From: Mycteria americana
Lineage: Eukaryota > Chordata > Aves > Ciconiiformes > Ciconiidae
Direction of reading: 5' to 3'
Assembly (NCBI RefSeq): GCF_035582795.1
Contig: NC_134366.1
Coordinates: 151,699,519 to 151,763,518 of the forward strand
DNA: 64,000 nucleotides
The notes under the pieces were generated by a model. That model ran no database searches. It saw only the letters and a program-made list of their open reading frames with translations, and was not told the origin of the DNA. Shown here piece by piece: positions 10,401-25,400 of the stretch (the stretch's first letter is position 1; each line of letters begins with the position of its first letter). Both the position numbers and the translations under genes were made by a program.

Positions 10401-13400
10401 TTTGTTTTGGATAATGCAAGTATACTGAAAAAGAAATTTTCCAGTTTGAAGCATATTGTGTTTTCAAAACATTTTGAAGATAATTTCAAAATGTTCAAAT
10501 AATTGTTTAGGCAATTTCTAAACAAGAAAGTTTCACTTCATATTTTAAAGGGACTTATTTTGAAATGTGGTTAATTTACAATAAACAGGTAAAAGTAAGC
10601 TAGGAAAAGATCAGAATCAAAATGGAGAACAATTAGTCTTACCTGAAAAGGTTTTGAATTGGATAAATTCTCAAAATTGTGTGTCTATTTCAGATAGAAA
10701 TTATTCATATTGTCAAGATTACTGTGGAAAGCAAAGGGTATTTTTCAAGTCCTAAACAGAAAAGCAGCGAGTGTAGTGTTTCTAGATAGTGTAGGAATTG
10801 GTTATTACTGTATTTGTTTTATAGGACTATGGCAGCAATATTTATTTGATATAAATTCATAAACACTGTTTTCAAAAGCTGCTTCAGAGTAGCCATGGAA
10901 GTGTCTGAGACTATTTTGCAATCTCTCTCACCTTTACAGTATTAATTGCTTTGAAGCTGGTTCTTAGGTGTTTTGGCAAAGGTTAATAGAGATGATTGAT
11001 AGGGCTGGGATTGAGCTTGATGATACTGTTTCTTAAATTATACCTGTCTTTTCTGGGGGGATGGCAAGGAGGTGAGGCAGACATTTTCTTGGATTGGTTT
11101 TAACCAGAGAGGAGGAGGAAGAGGGGAGGTAATGTATAAGCAGGAGAAGCACACAAAAAAAACCCAGCACAAGGAAAGGAGGTAAGACTAAATGTCTTTT
11201 TCCTAACTAATCATGGATAACTGAACACAGCCTTTATCTGTCTTTTCCTTTGGTTTATAATGGAAATATAGTATGCCTTTCTATTAGTAGAGGAGTCTTG
11301 CTATGCAGCATTATTGAATTTGTTATTTTTATTAATTTAAGGTTCGATGTGGAAAAGGAGTGTTCTAAAATTGATGAAGGCTGTGAAGAAAATAACTCAA
11401 AAGCAAGATTCTTTAGTAGGCCAAGTCTACCAATAATCAAAAAGAAAATAGACACAACTGGTAATGTCTTAGAAACATAAAATTTTTCTTTAATTATAAT
11501 ACTGTGTTGTAGAGTGTGAATACAAATTGAAGAAGCATATTATAAAGGTAAAAGTGTCTTTATCTATTTTTCAACCTCTAGAGATGCTAAAAGTTCTTAG
11601 GAGGTTAATTGAAGCCATATTTGAAAAAAATCTAGTCTTGGTGTTACTAATAAGTTAAAATATTTATGTTGTGTTTAGGTTGAGAGCGCTAGGTAAAGAA
11701 AGAAAGCATACTTCTGCTATTGTAAATCAATGGTAGAGGTTAGCCAACTACTTTCATCTTGCATTCTGAATTGTATGCATATCAGAAGGATTTGGGTTCT
11801 TATTATAGAAAATAAAATACAAATTTGTCTTTAGTAAGCCATATTATTTTAAAAAATAATATACAGATTATGACATTCAAACCGTTTTAGCTGACAGCAT
11901 TTTGATTGCACCTGCGAAAGTTGTTAGTTGTTCTGTATAAATATTTTTTCTAGGCATGACAGAGAAAGAGAAGATTTTTATTGCTACTCGTGAAAAAGAA
12001 AAGGGCAATGAAGCCTTTGCCATTGGGGATTATGTGGAAGCAGTGACATATTACAGTCGGTGAGTAAATGCTCTTGTGTTATTTTAATGACTGTTACTTG
12101 TGAATATTATTTTTAGAGCAATGTAATTAAAGCAACTACTTACTGAAGCAACTCGTGACAATTAGATTATTTTCAAAAGGGCAAAAAGATTTGACAGAAG
12201 AGTACTTAAAGCACTGTTGCATCCGGATATTAATTTTTATTTATCAGGAAGAGAAGTGGATAAATAGTGATGGGATGCAATCTGCAGGTGTCGGAAAGTT
12301 CTTCAGATTTTTCAAAACCATTGAGATTCAAGGGCAAGTTTACAAAAATAAAAGGATAAGCAGTGTGTTGAGAAACTAAATTCATTACAAATGAATTCTA
12401 ATTAATTGTGTTGGTAGGATTTTCTCAATTGCTAATAAGTAAAATTGATTTAATAACCTCATCTTAAGAGAAAGAAAAAACATTGTGTGTAGCTTCATCG
12501 TAACACTGTCTGTAATTAGCAGCAGTCCAGCAGAAAAGTATATAAACACTAGATTTAAAAAATATGAGACTCTTACAGTTGCTTGCCTTATTTAGTGCAC
12601 AGTGGACTGCATTCAGACTTTGGCTTTATTTATATAAATAGAGGTTGTTGCTACAGGACCTCTGTTGTATTTGGTTCAAAAGTAGAAAAGTTCAAGGTGA
12701 ACAGAATTGAGCACAACAGGAAGAGAAGGATAGTGTTTCAGTTAAGGTATTTGAATACTGCCTTGGGAGAACTAGATTTTTTTTCTCTACCTTTTTCACA
12801 GTGTTCAAACATGATGCTATTTACACAAACCAGGATTTTCATGAGACCAACATTTGTTTCTCATTTGCAGATTACTCATCTTGAGACACTAGAGGTCTGA
12901 CTTGCAAAAGTGCTGACTGTTAGTGCACTTTTGTTAGTTAGTGCACATTGAACTAACATTAAAGGAAACTCAATTTTTGTTTAACTCTTGTGCTTTGAAA
13001 TGATACAGACTTTAAAAAAACCGTAAGTCCTAGAAGTGTCAGAGTTGTCACTTAGAAATTGAGAGCATATGGGAATCTTGGTGTATTAATTACCAGTGTA
13101 AACTGAGGGTAATGATATGGCACTACTGTGAGATGAAGTGTTAAGATAATTCATGGGCTATGATATTATAGTGGGATATCCTCAAAAAGAATTTATGAGG
13201 AAGTTAATGTGTCTGTGGTCAGTGCAGACAAGTATGGAGAAAATAATGAATAGGAATAAACTGTGTGCAACAGCAATAACATAAATCTTGAACAGATTTA
13301 TGTTTAGGAAGCACTATTCATACTGTCACTGAGCGGGGTAGGGTTTTGCAGAACAGCTTATGAAGATTTACCTGGAGATTGTAAATGTATATATGTGCAC

Positions 13401-16400
13401 AAAGTTATTGATATTGATAGTGCACAGGCTGCTTAAACTGAGGCATTTGATGTGTATTTTTTTGTTCTTGACTTGCAGCCTTAATATCTTTCTTGGGTTT
13501 TTTTAATACATGAACATGAATATAAAAAACATCCATAGCTGTATTTCATATACAAAAACTAAAATACAAATCCATAATATAAAAGTAAGTAAAAATCTCT
13601 GCTTTTGGGGCATAAATAATGTATTAATTAATAAAGACGGGCAGAATCCTTCGTAATGGAGAGTCTTTCCATATTTGACCTCCACGGGGCATTGTACACC
13701 TTCTGAAATATATGATATTGACACTGCATACTGTTCTAACTGGGCACTTTTCTAATACCATCTGAAAATTTATATTTTCTTACATTTAGAAATATTTAAA
13801 TAAAACATATTTTGGAGTGAATTGATAATAGCCTGAAGGGGTTATTTGTATATGGCTAAAAAGGGAAAAAGAGTAGAGTTCTATATAAAAATAATGAGGG
13901 TACAGTTATTCATTCTGTTTGTCTTGTAATGCGGCCTACTATTCTAAGCTGAACGTAGAGAGTACTTTCTATTTTACAAAAAACCTTAAACCTCTCTCTT
14001 ATTTCTAAAGAGATGCAAAACTTTTGCAGAGGACGTGCTCTGACGTATTTCTGTTATGCTGATGTGATTTTAAAATAAATGGATCTTGCCTATTTTTCTG
14101 CATACCTCTAGTGAAATCTCTCTGCTTAGTAATTTCAGTTATATTGCAGAATCATAGAATAATTTAGGTTGGAAACAACCTCTGAATGATTTTTTGTGCA
14201 AACCACCTCTCAAAGCAGGGCCAAGTTAGGTCAGGTTACTCAGGGCTTTGTTCAATTAAGCTTTGAATATCTCCAAGGATGGAGATTTCACAGCCTCTCT
14301 GGGCAGCCTGTTGCAGTGTTCAACTACCCTTACAGTAAATTTTTTTTCCTAAAATGTCATCAGAAATTCCCTTTTTGCAACTTGTGTCTGTTGCCTTTTG
14401 TCATATCAGTGTGCACTTCTGAGAAGGATGTGGCTCTGTCTTCTCCATACCTTCCCATTAGGTAACTGAAAACAGCTACAAGACCTCCCCTGTGCCTTCG
14501 CTTCTGGCTGGACAAACCTAGTTATCTCAGACTCTCCTCATAAGTATTGCATGTACTCCAGCCCCCTAACTATCCTGGTGACACGCCGGACTCACGCCAG
14601 TTTGTTGGTGCCTTTTGTGTACAGGAGAGCCTCAGACTGAACCCAAGTACTCCATCTGTTGTCTTCATAGGTGCTGAAGAGAGGGGATGAACCATTTCTG
14701 TCAACCTCCTGGCCACACTCTTGCTAATATGGCTGAGCACGTGGTACGCCTTCTTTGTCTTGAGAGCACACTGTTAACTCCTGTTCAGTTATCCACCAGA
14801 GCCCTCAGGTCCTTTCCTGCAAAGCTGCTTTCTAGCTAGTTGGCACCCAGCCTGTACTGTTGCAGGAGTTACTCTGTTTCAGGTGCAGGATTTTGCGCTT
14901 GCCTTTTCTGAACTTCCTGAGAAGTCTGCCAGCCCATTCCTCTGGTCTGTTAAGGTCCCTTTGACTGGAGTTCTGCTGTCCAGTGTGTTATTGACTGTTC
15001 CCCCCCAGCTTTGTATCATTGGCGAACTTCCTGGGGGTGCCTTCTGTTCCTTCTTACACCCCCCAATAAAGATGTTAAAAACTTGATCCCAAAGGGGAGG
15101 CCACTAAGTAACTGGTCACCAGTTGGACTTTGTATGACTCAATTCTTGGAGCCCAGCAGTCCAGTCCGTTTTCTGTCTGCCTTATTGTCCAGTTACCTAG
15201 TCCATGTTTTACCTATTTGGCTATAAGAATACTATGGGAGATCATGTCACAGGCTTGGCTACAGTCAAAGTAAGCAACATCCTCTGTTCTTCCTTCCTTC
15301 ACTGAGCCACTCAGCAAAGAAAGCTATCAGGTTGGTCTTGGCATGATTTGCCTTTGGTAAATCCATGCTAGCTGTTGCCAGTCACCGTCTTACCCTTCAT
15401 GTGCCTGGTCAGGAATCCAGGATGGCTTGCTCCATAATCTTTTTGAGAACTGATGTTAGACTGACCAGCCTGTAGTTTCGGTCCTCCACCTTGCTGTTCT
15501 TGAAGATATATGTGACGTTAGCCTTTACCAGTCACCAGGAATCTCTCCCAATCACCATGACTTTTCAAAGATGATATAGAGCAGTCCTGCAGTAACATTG
15601 GCCACCTTCCTGAACACCCCATCTGGAACTTGTGTATATCCTATTTTCTTACATGTTTCTTAACTTTATCTTCCTCTGTTGTGGGTACTGCTTCACTCCT
15701 ACAGAATCTGCCTCTAGATTCAGGGACCTGGGAAGCCTGAGGGCAAACCTTACCAGTGAAGACTGAAGCAAAGAAGCCACTGAGTATCTCAAACTTTTCC
15801 ATGTCTTTTGTCACTAGGTCCTCTGCTGCACTGATCAGTGGCCCCCAGATTAAGTTTCCTTAATCTTTGTTTTGCTGCTGATAGACCTTTAAAAAAAAAA
15901 CCACAAAAAACCCCTAACTTTTCTTGTTGCTCCTCACATCCCTTTTCTAGTTTCAGCTTCAGCTGAGCTTTTGCTCTATTGATTCCATCACTTCCACTTA
16001 GCCAGTGTCTCTGTATTCCTTCTGGGTAGCCCATCACCACTACCATCTGCTGTGTATTTAATTTTTGTGTTTGAGCTCAGTCAAGAGTTCTCTGTTCATC
16101 CCTATGCTTGCTTGACTTCCTGCACATTGGAAAGGATCATTCTTGTGCTTTGAGGCAGCTGTCCTTGAAGATCAACCAGATCTCCTCTTTGCCTCACAGG
16201 GCATTCTCCCTGTAATCCTGCCAAGCAGGTTCCTGAACAGGCTAAAATCTTGCCTTCTGAAGTCCAAGGCTATAATTCTAGTGTTCATCTTGCTCTTTTC
16301 TCCCAGAATCTTAAACTCTACCATCTCATGGTTGCTGCAGCCAAAGCTGTCATCAACTTTTGCATTCCCAACCAGTTCTTGACTGTGAGTAAGAATTCCA

Positions 16401-19400
16401 GCAGAGCATTCCCCCTCGTCAGCTTGTTGATTGTGTCAAGAAGTTGTCTTTGATATGATGCAGAAGTCTCGTAGATTTCTTGTGCCTTGTCATTTTGCCC
16501 TTCCAGCAGATAGCAGAGTGGTTCAGGTTCCCCATGGGAACCAGAGCCTGTAATTGTGAGGCTTCCTCTAGTTGCCTGAAGAAGACTTCATCTGCTTGCT
16601 CTTCTTCATCAGGCAGTCTGAAGCAGGGGCTTACCATGTTGTCACCATGTCAGTTTGATCTCTTATTCTTACCCATCAGCTCTCTTGACTGGCTTGTCAG
16701 TCTTTTGCCTGTTCCAAGACAAACCTTGCCTGTTCCAAGACAAACCTTCGTACATTTAATCACTGCTTAGATTAGAATGCATCTCGTCCTCCTTACCTTC
16801 CTAGTCTTTCTAAAGGGTCTGCATGCCTCCATCACAGCACTCCAGCCACACAAACTGTCCCGCCATATCTGTTATCTCACTGAGATCATAGCTGCACAGA
16901 CCTTTTATTCTTCTTTTTTGTTTCCCATGCTTTGTGCATTTGTGCACAAGCACTTGAGATGGTCCTCTGGTAATGCTTTTTTCACAAAGAAAGTGTGAGT
17001 CTCTTCCAGTATGCTGTCCCCCTGGCACCTCCCTATTGCCCTCTCTTCCCAGTGAACATAGTTCAGAGTCCTCCTCGCTAGGTTAGCAAGAGTGTTGGCA
17101 AAGATTGTCTTGCACCACTTTGTCATATGGATCCCAGTTGTCCTTGTTCCTCAGAGATCATCCTGTTGTTATAGAAGCTAAAGCCCTGCCTACAATACCA
17201 GCCACACAGCCAGACATTGACCTGGGCAATTCATTCACTGCTACCTGAGTCTTTCCCTTTTACAAGCAAGATCAAGCAGAAGCCCATGTGGCTCCCCATG
17301 CTCTTCGTCAGAGCCTCCAGAGCTCTGTAGTTACTCTTGATACTCTGAAGGTTTCATTTAGCAGTTTCATTTGAGTCTACATGCATGGCAGCAAGAGGTA
17401 ATAGTTTAAGGGACAGATGAGCCATGGCATCTGCTCTGCAACATCTCAGATCTAAGCCCTGGCAAGCAGCAGACCTCTGACGATGGTAAATCTAGTTGGT
17501 GGATGGTTGCCTCTCATCTCGCAGGAAGAAGTTTCTAACCAATATTGTGGTTAGAATATCAGTATTAATATTGTTATAGTATTGTTTTCAGCTTCCAGTA
17601 GTGAATTGTTTCAGGTTTTCTAACTATGAGCCTACCATGGTCAATACTCCCTTTTTTCAGGAGTATATCAGTAATACCCACTGCAGCTGCATATAATAAC
17701 AAAGCTCAAGCAGAAATCAAACTTCAGGACTGGGACAGTGCTTTGCAGGATTGTGAGAAGGTACTAGATATGGAACCTGGCAACTTAAAAGGTAAAGTAG
17801 AACATAAACTTGCCCTTCTATGTATTATTTTATTTATAGCAAATAAAATGGTACATACCCATTCATGTTGTTAGTTGACTTCATTGAGCTTTAGATCAAG
17901 TCCAAGTATAAAGAAGGAAACAGAGTAGCTCTCCAAAGTAATTTTAACAGTGTTTTGGGGGTCAGGGAAGTTTTATGCAGTCCATCCTGTTGACCTGTAA
18001 TGCATATTCTTATGCAGTAGCATGGGGCTAACTTGTTTTTTATATGATGACTATAAGCCCTCTTGTATTCGTGCAGTGCATTGTTTCCATCATACCCACA
18101 CTGAAGTATTAATTACCTTAAAAGTGACATGAAAACAATGAAAGTTGCTGATTTAATCCTATCTGAAGGCAAGGGCTTGAATGTAGCTAACTATATTTGC
18201 ATAGGAGAAGGGGGAAAATTGGAAAAATATGAAAAGATGCTTCACAATTCATGATCACTATCCCAAAAGGCGTCATGTGAAATTGCATCGTTAAAAATGA
18301 TCAAGAGAACAGTTATTACTAATACAGAGTCATTATGAAGTAAATGCAGAATTTTGAAAACGGTTTTAAACTTAATATGTCTAGAAAAAATAGTGTATTG
18401 TATCTGCTTTATGCTGTAAACACATAAATAATACACTTTGTTCCTTTGTAGCTCTGATGCGCCGTGCCACTGTACACAATCAGCTGCAGAATTACCAGAC
18501 AGCTATAGAGGATCTGAACAAAGTATTATGTGTTGAACCAGAAAACGCTATAGCTAAGGTAAAGATAAATGAGTTGAAGATGACTAGAAAAAGGTTGTAT
18601 GCAGTTATAGCATAAAGTGAGTACAGTTTATGTTGTTTGATTTGAATATGAGTTTTGAGGACACACTCGATCTACTGTGCCAATGATCAGTTTCCCAAGA
18701 CCACATCGGTGCCTGTTGTGGAAATTAGGTACTTGAATGTGACCAGATCTTCTGTTCACTACTTAACTGTGAGAACCTGTAGGCACTCACGTCATCTCTA
18801 TTAACGTAATCTAGGTGCCTAAAATTTTCCTGCTGAACATGTTTACGGTATCAGTGTCTCAGCTGATCAAAGTTATTTGGAAATTTATCTCAAAAAGATC
18901 CATTGGGATAGGTGTATTTAAGTTTGACACATAATTCACAAGAAAAAATTCAAAAGAGATGTCAGGCTTTTACTGTTGTAGCAGTAAAGTTAACCCAAAA
19001 GGAGGGGACCTGGGTTCTGTCCTCACTTCAGCGTGATGTTATAAATCCTCATTTCTCACCTCCAGGCTAGAATGAAAAACCTTTCATATCTTCTGATGAA
19101 TCTGGACCCTTCTTAGCCAATTTTGGGTCTAAGAAAGCTGGATGCTTTCTTTGGAAACTCAAGGTCAGGATGTGGTCCTTGTACTACTATTACTTCAGCT
19201 ATTTAGGAGAGGATTGGTTCATGTCATTTCATTGGTGTCTTCTTAGGGGTGTTTTGTGGGTTAGAACTCAGTCCTTGCATTTGGACTCTACATGTCCTGA
19301 GCATCTTCACTTCTAGGCAGTTCTGATACTGAACTGCTCTTTGCCTGTTAATTAGGAGTCCATCATACTGCTACCCTCCATTTTTTTTACGTATGACTTC

Positions 19401-22400
19401 TGGATGCTGTGCAATTGCCTTATCACCTGAACTCTGTTCAGCTCTTATTGTTGGCACATTTTCAGTTGCTAGCAGCTTGCTGATTGCTACTTCTTTCCGT
19501 GGAGTTATTTGATCACTGCTATTGCTTGCACCAGTGAGAGACGTCCAAGCCTGTTATGTCAAATTCACCACATACAGCATTCATCCCTTTTAGGGTGTTC
19601 TTGGAGCTAGATTCCTGTCCAGAATAGTTCCTGAGTTTCACATCAACCAAGGAATCAACCTGCCTGCTTTTGGTTTTTTTCCCTTTCTTTCTTTTTAAAC
19701 ACCTGTCTCTCTAGATTTGAGTTCTAAAAGAGCTTTTGGGTTTTTTTTTTCCTGTTTATAAGACTGAACCACTAAATAGCTTGTGAGTCTGTGTTGACAA
19801 ACTCCACAACAATCTTTGGGAAAAGATTATCAAACAGGCTGTGCTGAGACTTCTTACAATACCAGACATAAGATACTTACTCATTTTGAGTACGCTCTTC
19901 CAGAGATCCAAATATATTAGTAGCTTTGCTGAGCAATGCTTCTGTAGCTGAAAGCAGATATCTGTACTTTGTCCTTATCTGTGCCAGCTATTACGCCTTG
20001 GCTCAGACATCTAGAGGTGACAGGGTGCTTGGCAGGGCATTTTTTCAGTTGCTCTTTGCTTGGAGGATCCTCACAACCCTCCTGAGCTAAATATGAATGT
20101 GTGGAACACATACAGAGTGAATGTTTATGTGCGGAGTCACTAAAATAAAGATAAATTGCTTGTGTGTAACTGGAATTCTTCAGGGTACTTTGTCCACATC
20201 TTTGCTTGTTCCTGTCCTTGTTTCATCTTTTTCTTGAGGAAGTGTGTACTGAAATGGCACTTCCTTGTACAGCATTGAATTAAATTCAGAATAGTGCATA
20301 ATGTTGGGTGTGTCTTACTCTGCTCTGAAAGTGCAAAGTGCAGTTGGAGTATTTTTTTTGAGTAATCAAAAAATGTTTATGGAATGAGAGGCTGTTTGAT
20401 CATCTAATTTGTACTTCTTACAAGAGGAACATTATTCAACAGTGTCCTTCTGCTACACTGCTAAGAAGTTGTTGTCTCTTTTGGTTCTAGTTCTGTCAGT
20501 TACACTCCTCCATCAGGTATCCGTCAGACACCAAATTCTCCATAGCATAAATTTTGATAAATTGATTTTAGGCTTTTTTGGAGATTCTGGAAAGAGCCTG
20601 TTTTCCACATGTCTCTTCTGAGTAGACCATGCCAGATATCACAGTAGTACAATCTACTTTTTTTCCTTTTAACTTAATTTTCTTTTGCTTAAGCACTTTG
20701 TTCAAGAAAAGTACTTATTTATTTGTGTGATATCTTGTGAGTTTCTAAGAGACAGAAGTTGAGTGTTAATCTTGGTTTTGATACTGACTCTTGGAAGAGT
20801 CATGTTTATTTTCTCTGTTTTTGTATTGGTAACATTTATCTCGATAGTTCTTCAGGATCTTATGTGGATTATTTAAGCGAATGTATTTTCTGTATATAAA
20901 CTACAAATTATATACCTATAGAAAAAGGCTTCTGCTATTGCTGTTTTTTCTCTATTGCAGAAAAATCTGCTAGAGATTGAAAAGAAACTGAAAGGTTTAA
21001 AGCCTGTATCTGAGACTCAAGGCAAAGGAAAAAGAATACTTATTCAAGATATAGAGGATTCAGAAGGTGATGAAGAAAGAGGGGAAAATATAGAAGAACG
21101 TGAAAGAAGCGGTGGAGATAAAAGTAATGTCATGTCATTTTTCTATTTAATTTTAACCTAAGGAGAAAATCATTGCCTTTGATATTACAATGTTTTTCAC
21201 ACAATTCATCCATATTTACTTGCAAAGAATTTTGCCTGTTTGAAGACTAAAATTACATTCACTACTTAAAGTAGATCTGAGCGTGAAATCTAGAATCCAG
21301 TTTTATTACACATCTTTGGAATTATTTCTAGAAAGGGTATAAGAGAGAGATATGGAAAATGTTGCTATAAATCACCTACTTCCCTGTGTCCTGTGTAATT
21401 TTATACCTATCCTTTGATGTGGACCCAGTTGGGAATTTCTTCTGGTGTTAGAGAACATTTTGTGTTCCTTAGCTCTCTTTCTCGTACAGCTCTCCTGCCT
21501 TCCCGCCATCACATTTTTCTTCTGCGTTTTTCCTCCCTTGATCGGATCAAAGGGTGCAAAAATGATCAAGTGGCATGTAATTTGATTTTTTGTTGTTTGT
21601 TTTGAAACCTATCAATCTTTTTTTTTGTTTTTAATGTAAGAGATCATCTGTGTGCTCTGAAAGCATATATTAAGAGATAAACAACATGTAATTCTTGTAC
21701 TATATGTATTTTACAAGTGGTTGAAGTGCAGCTCCCATTCATGAATTAGTGTGTGACTAACTGCAAGACTGCAGAGATGAAGCTACTGGCATAATCAGAA
21801 TACATGACTTGGAGGAGGAACTGAGGCAGCAGGGGCTATTGAGGCTTGCACTGGCAGGTTGCTTTTAGATTCAGCTGCATGTCTGGGCTTCAACCTGCAA
21901 CAGAATAACATCCCTTGATTAATTTCCACTCTTTCTCCTTTCTGTTGGTTCTTTAAGATAATGTGGCATGACAGCTGTGGCTTTTGTGTTTTCCATGGCT
22001 TATGTAGTTCTTTATCTTTAAACCAGTCTGTGGGTTTTCCAACTTAATTGTGAATATTAGACTGTACATATGTGATTTAATAATGCATTATTTGCACATG
22101 AATTTAAGGAAAATACATTTTTCAAAATCAGGAGGTATCCACTAAGTTTCCTCAGCTAAAACCCTGGAAGAAAGGATGGATCATGCCCCTAGCCTTAAAT
22201 ACTAGTTAATTGGGGGTTGCTTTCCATTGGGAGCATTCAGATGACTAAGTGCCTTCTAGCTCCATAGGGAGACTCCCATTCCGTTGATGAAAGGTTAGGC
22301 TTTTAAACATAGGGAAGATTGTCAACATGCGTTCGTGTGATATACCTAAGTATTTTTGAGATTTAGGAGCAAGCATCTTTATAGATTACTCTGTGTTTTA

Positions 22401-25400
22401 AAGTACAACTGGAAACAAATACGAAGTCAGTTCAGTTATTGAATAAATCTGATATGTTCAGTGAACCTAATAGCAATAAGTAGACTAAGCTTCTTATAGG
22501 TCTTCTTGATACATCTAGTCATGTAGTCACAGTCAGTCCAATAGTCCATGTAGCCCAGTCATGTAGTCACATTTTTTCCATATTCTAGTTGGTAAGCCTC
22601 ATGCATTCCTACTAAACTTATAATTTAGAAATTGGAAGAAAAACAGCAAAATATTTTTTGTTTTCTTTAGCTCTGAAAAGTTGATTTCTCCGCTTTGAAC
22701 AAAACAGTCTAAATAAAGATTGTAGTTCCTCTTCATCTTCTATGTATCTGAAAGCAAAAGTAAATAAAATCCTTTTTGAACAGTAGAACCAGAAAATTGC
22801 TTATGTCCTAGAGACTGCAAAAACTAGTATTCAGGCACTATAAAAACTAAAAATCATGGATGTACTTGACAAAGCACCTGATATTTTGACATGTTTATAG
22901 AACTCACAATCTCAACTGATAAATATGGTTTAAAGACAAATAAAATAAATGTATTTTAAATAGCTGCTTTTAATTCATAAGAATTTGCTGAATTGTGTGG
23001 TATTTACTTGATCTATTCCAATAATTTAAAAAAATTTATAGTAAACAGCTCTGAAATTTAGTAAATATTCATCAAAAGGAAAGTGTATTTAAACAAATAA
23101 AGCCTAAGTTAGCTTTAGCAATAACAGGTTGAGAAATAATAATTTTAAAGTTGGCAACGCATCTCTCTTTAAAAGATGTACTTCGAACACGTACAAGAAA
23201 CCTCATAGCAGACAAAACTATGTTTTGAGAGTTGACCATGGGAAAATATGTTGCCTAGAGAGTTTTTTTCTTTGTGCATGATTTATTTATTACACTTTAG
23301 AGGTGAAGAGAATATTCTTCTTCTGGATGAGACCTTTTTCCCGATTCAGGATATATATATTTTTTATTTTTGTATGGATCCTGCTGTTTTGTGCACCTTG
23401 AGATTGCTGGTTTGGTACCCTGACAGTTGGTACTGAAGAATCAGAGCACCTCTTTTTCCTGTGTGTTAAATCCTTCATCTGACATCTAGTTTCACTGCCT
23501 ATGTGGTATTACATTTACTTGATGCCACAGCAGTTGGCTACAGAGAATTATTTTGTGATTTTTTTTCCAGTCTCTTTTCTACTTGATAGCACCAAATTAA
23601 GGTCCTTGTCATTGAACATGACAGTACTGTCATTTGGAACCATTCTTAGATTGAAGAGCATCTCCTTATATCGATCTGCTATTTTGTGACTTTGTTTTCT
23701 TTCACTAGATCATCCTTTTTTGGGAATGTTGTTAGGAGCTGAATAGGTATGAAAACTCTCTCTGCATCCTTGATGAATTCTGAACTGTGTTCTCAACTGG
23801 TCTTGACCATGTATCATGTTTTCTCTGAAGTAATGTGCTTTCTGCCCTTAGATAAACAGAGCTGTCATCATAATGACTGACTTACAGCTTTCCAAAACAA
23901 ATAGGGGTTGATAACACTCTTCAAATTTCTCTTGTTGATTTTTCTAAACATGTTTTATGAAATGGACGTCTTCAAATAAAACTGGATTCTTTGTCTTTAC
24001 ATTTTTACTTTTTCTTGAATTATTCCATGTGAAATAATGAAACATTTATTTGATGTTACAGATAATTCTTCAACATATGTGTTAATATTTCATGGCTTTT
24101 CACAAAGAACAGTGAGTAAGGTCTTAGATTTGCATTTTGAAGTTTCTGGTTTGTTGAGAAGCAAAGCTTATTGGGTAGGAGACAATTAGAGTTTTTTCCT
24201 ACTCAAGCGATCATTTGTGCTTGCTGTTGTATTTTCATCATTCCTGGTATGCTTTCTGCTCTCCTCTACCACTGAGGCTCTGAGATAATTGAGATGTTAT
24301 CTGTTGGTTAATGCTTACTGGCTGCTCTGTATGCTCACTCACTTGGCCTTTATGCCATATATGATATCACACCTATCCAAATCTTAATTTGTAGTAATCT
24401 CTGTGACCAGAATTTTAGTGTAATAGGAAGTTTCTTTGTCATTGTAGCCTTGAATAATTGACTGTGTCTGTTTATGGTTAGAAGCCTTATTGATGAGGTC
24501 TTGTGTGAGGACATTTCGCCACCTTGTTATTCAATATAGTAGTTATTCTGTATTCCTTGATCCTCTTTCCAGTGTGCTTGTTAATTTGCTATTTTTCGTT
24601 TTTAGAATTGTAAACTCTCTGAAGAAGGAGCTCTCATTTATAATTAATTTGTACAGCATCTAGCACAATGGGGCCCAACCTACTGTGGCTTTTAGGCTCT
24701 ATTGCAAGCTAGCGATACAAAAATTTAGGTCATGTTAAACGAAACAGCATTGAAAATTAACTCTAGAATTGCATTTGTAGGGCATATCCTGAAGTTAAGA
24801 AAAACCCTCAGTTACAGTGTCAGTGTAAATGTTGACCAGTAAATCTTTATTTCATTCTTTATGAACAAAGACTGCTCCTAAGCAGTCGGAGATCAGAGTT
24901 ATTTGAGAAGTCTGTTCGTTATATGTTCTGGTTCAGAACAATCCAGCTACAATCTCAATCAGCTAAACCAAGAACATGTAATACAAACCAAATATTTGTT
25001 GACCATGTGTGGCACAAAAGCAAAAAATTATTTAAAATTATTAAAAATGAATCTGTGGAGATTTAGACCATTCCAGTTGCCTTCATAGGTAGCTAGTCCA
25101 GAGCAGATAAAAGAGTTGAAAATGTTTCCTGGCTTCATAATAGGTGAATTCATGAACTGAATATAGGTGAATTAATGAACTGAACTTAGATACGTTGCTT
25201 TTCATTCTGCCACCACTATTTTTGTGCCATGCTTCTGGAGGATAAATATTTTGTGTAGCTGGAAAGTAATTTTAAATGAAAGATGATGTCATCCATTACA
25301 AAAAAATACTTCAAATATTCCTTTTGGAGTATTCAATAGCTTTTGTTTCTGACAGTCCTTCCATTTTAAATTCATTATTTTAGTACTAACATGAATTAAA

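Larger units (their letters stand above)
12060..17660 (+). other. SPAG1: SPAG1 intron 7, hosts a large CR1
   Basis: A 5.6-kb intron. About 12060-14147 is AT-rich unique sequence with a 9-bp-arm inverted repeat at 12905-12933. About 14148-17530 is an antisense CR1. The last 130 or so bases carry the branch and pyrimidine region of the next acceptor. Confidence 0.75.

Noticed and set aside
14196-17126. Several 60-96-codon frames on both strands in intron 7
   Set aside because: They are fragments or shadows of the decayed CR1, not host genes.
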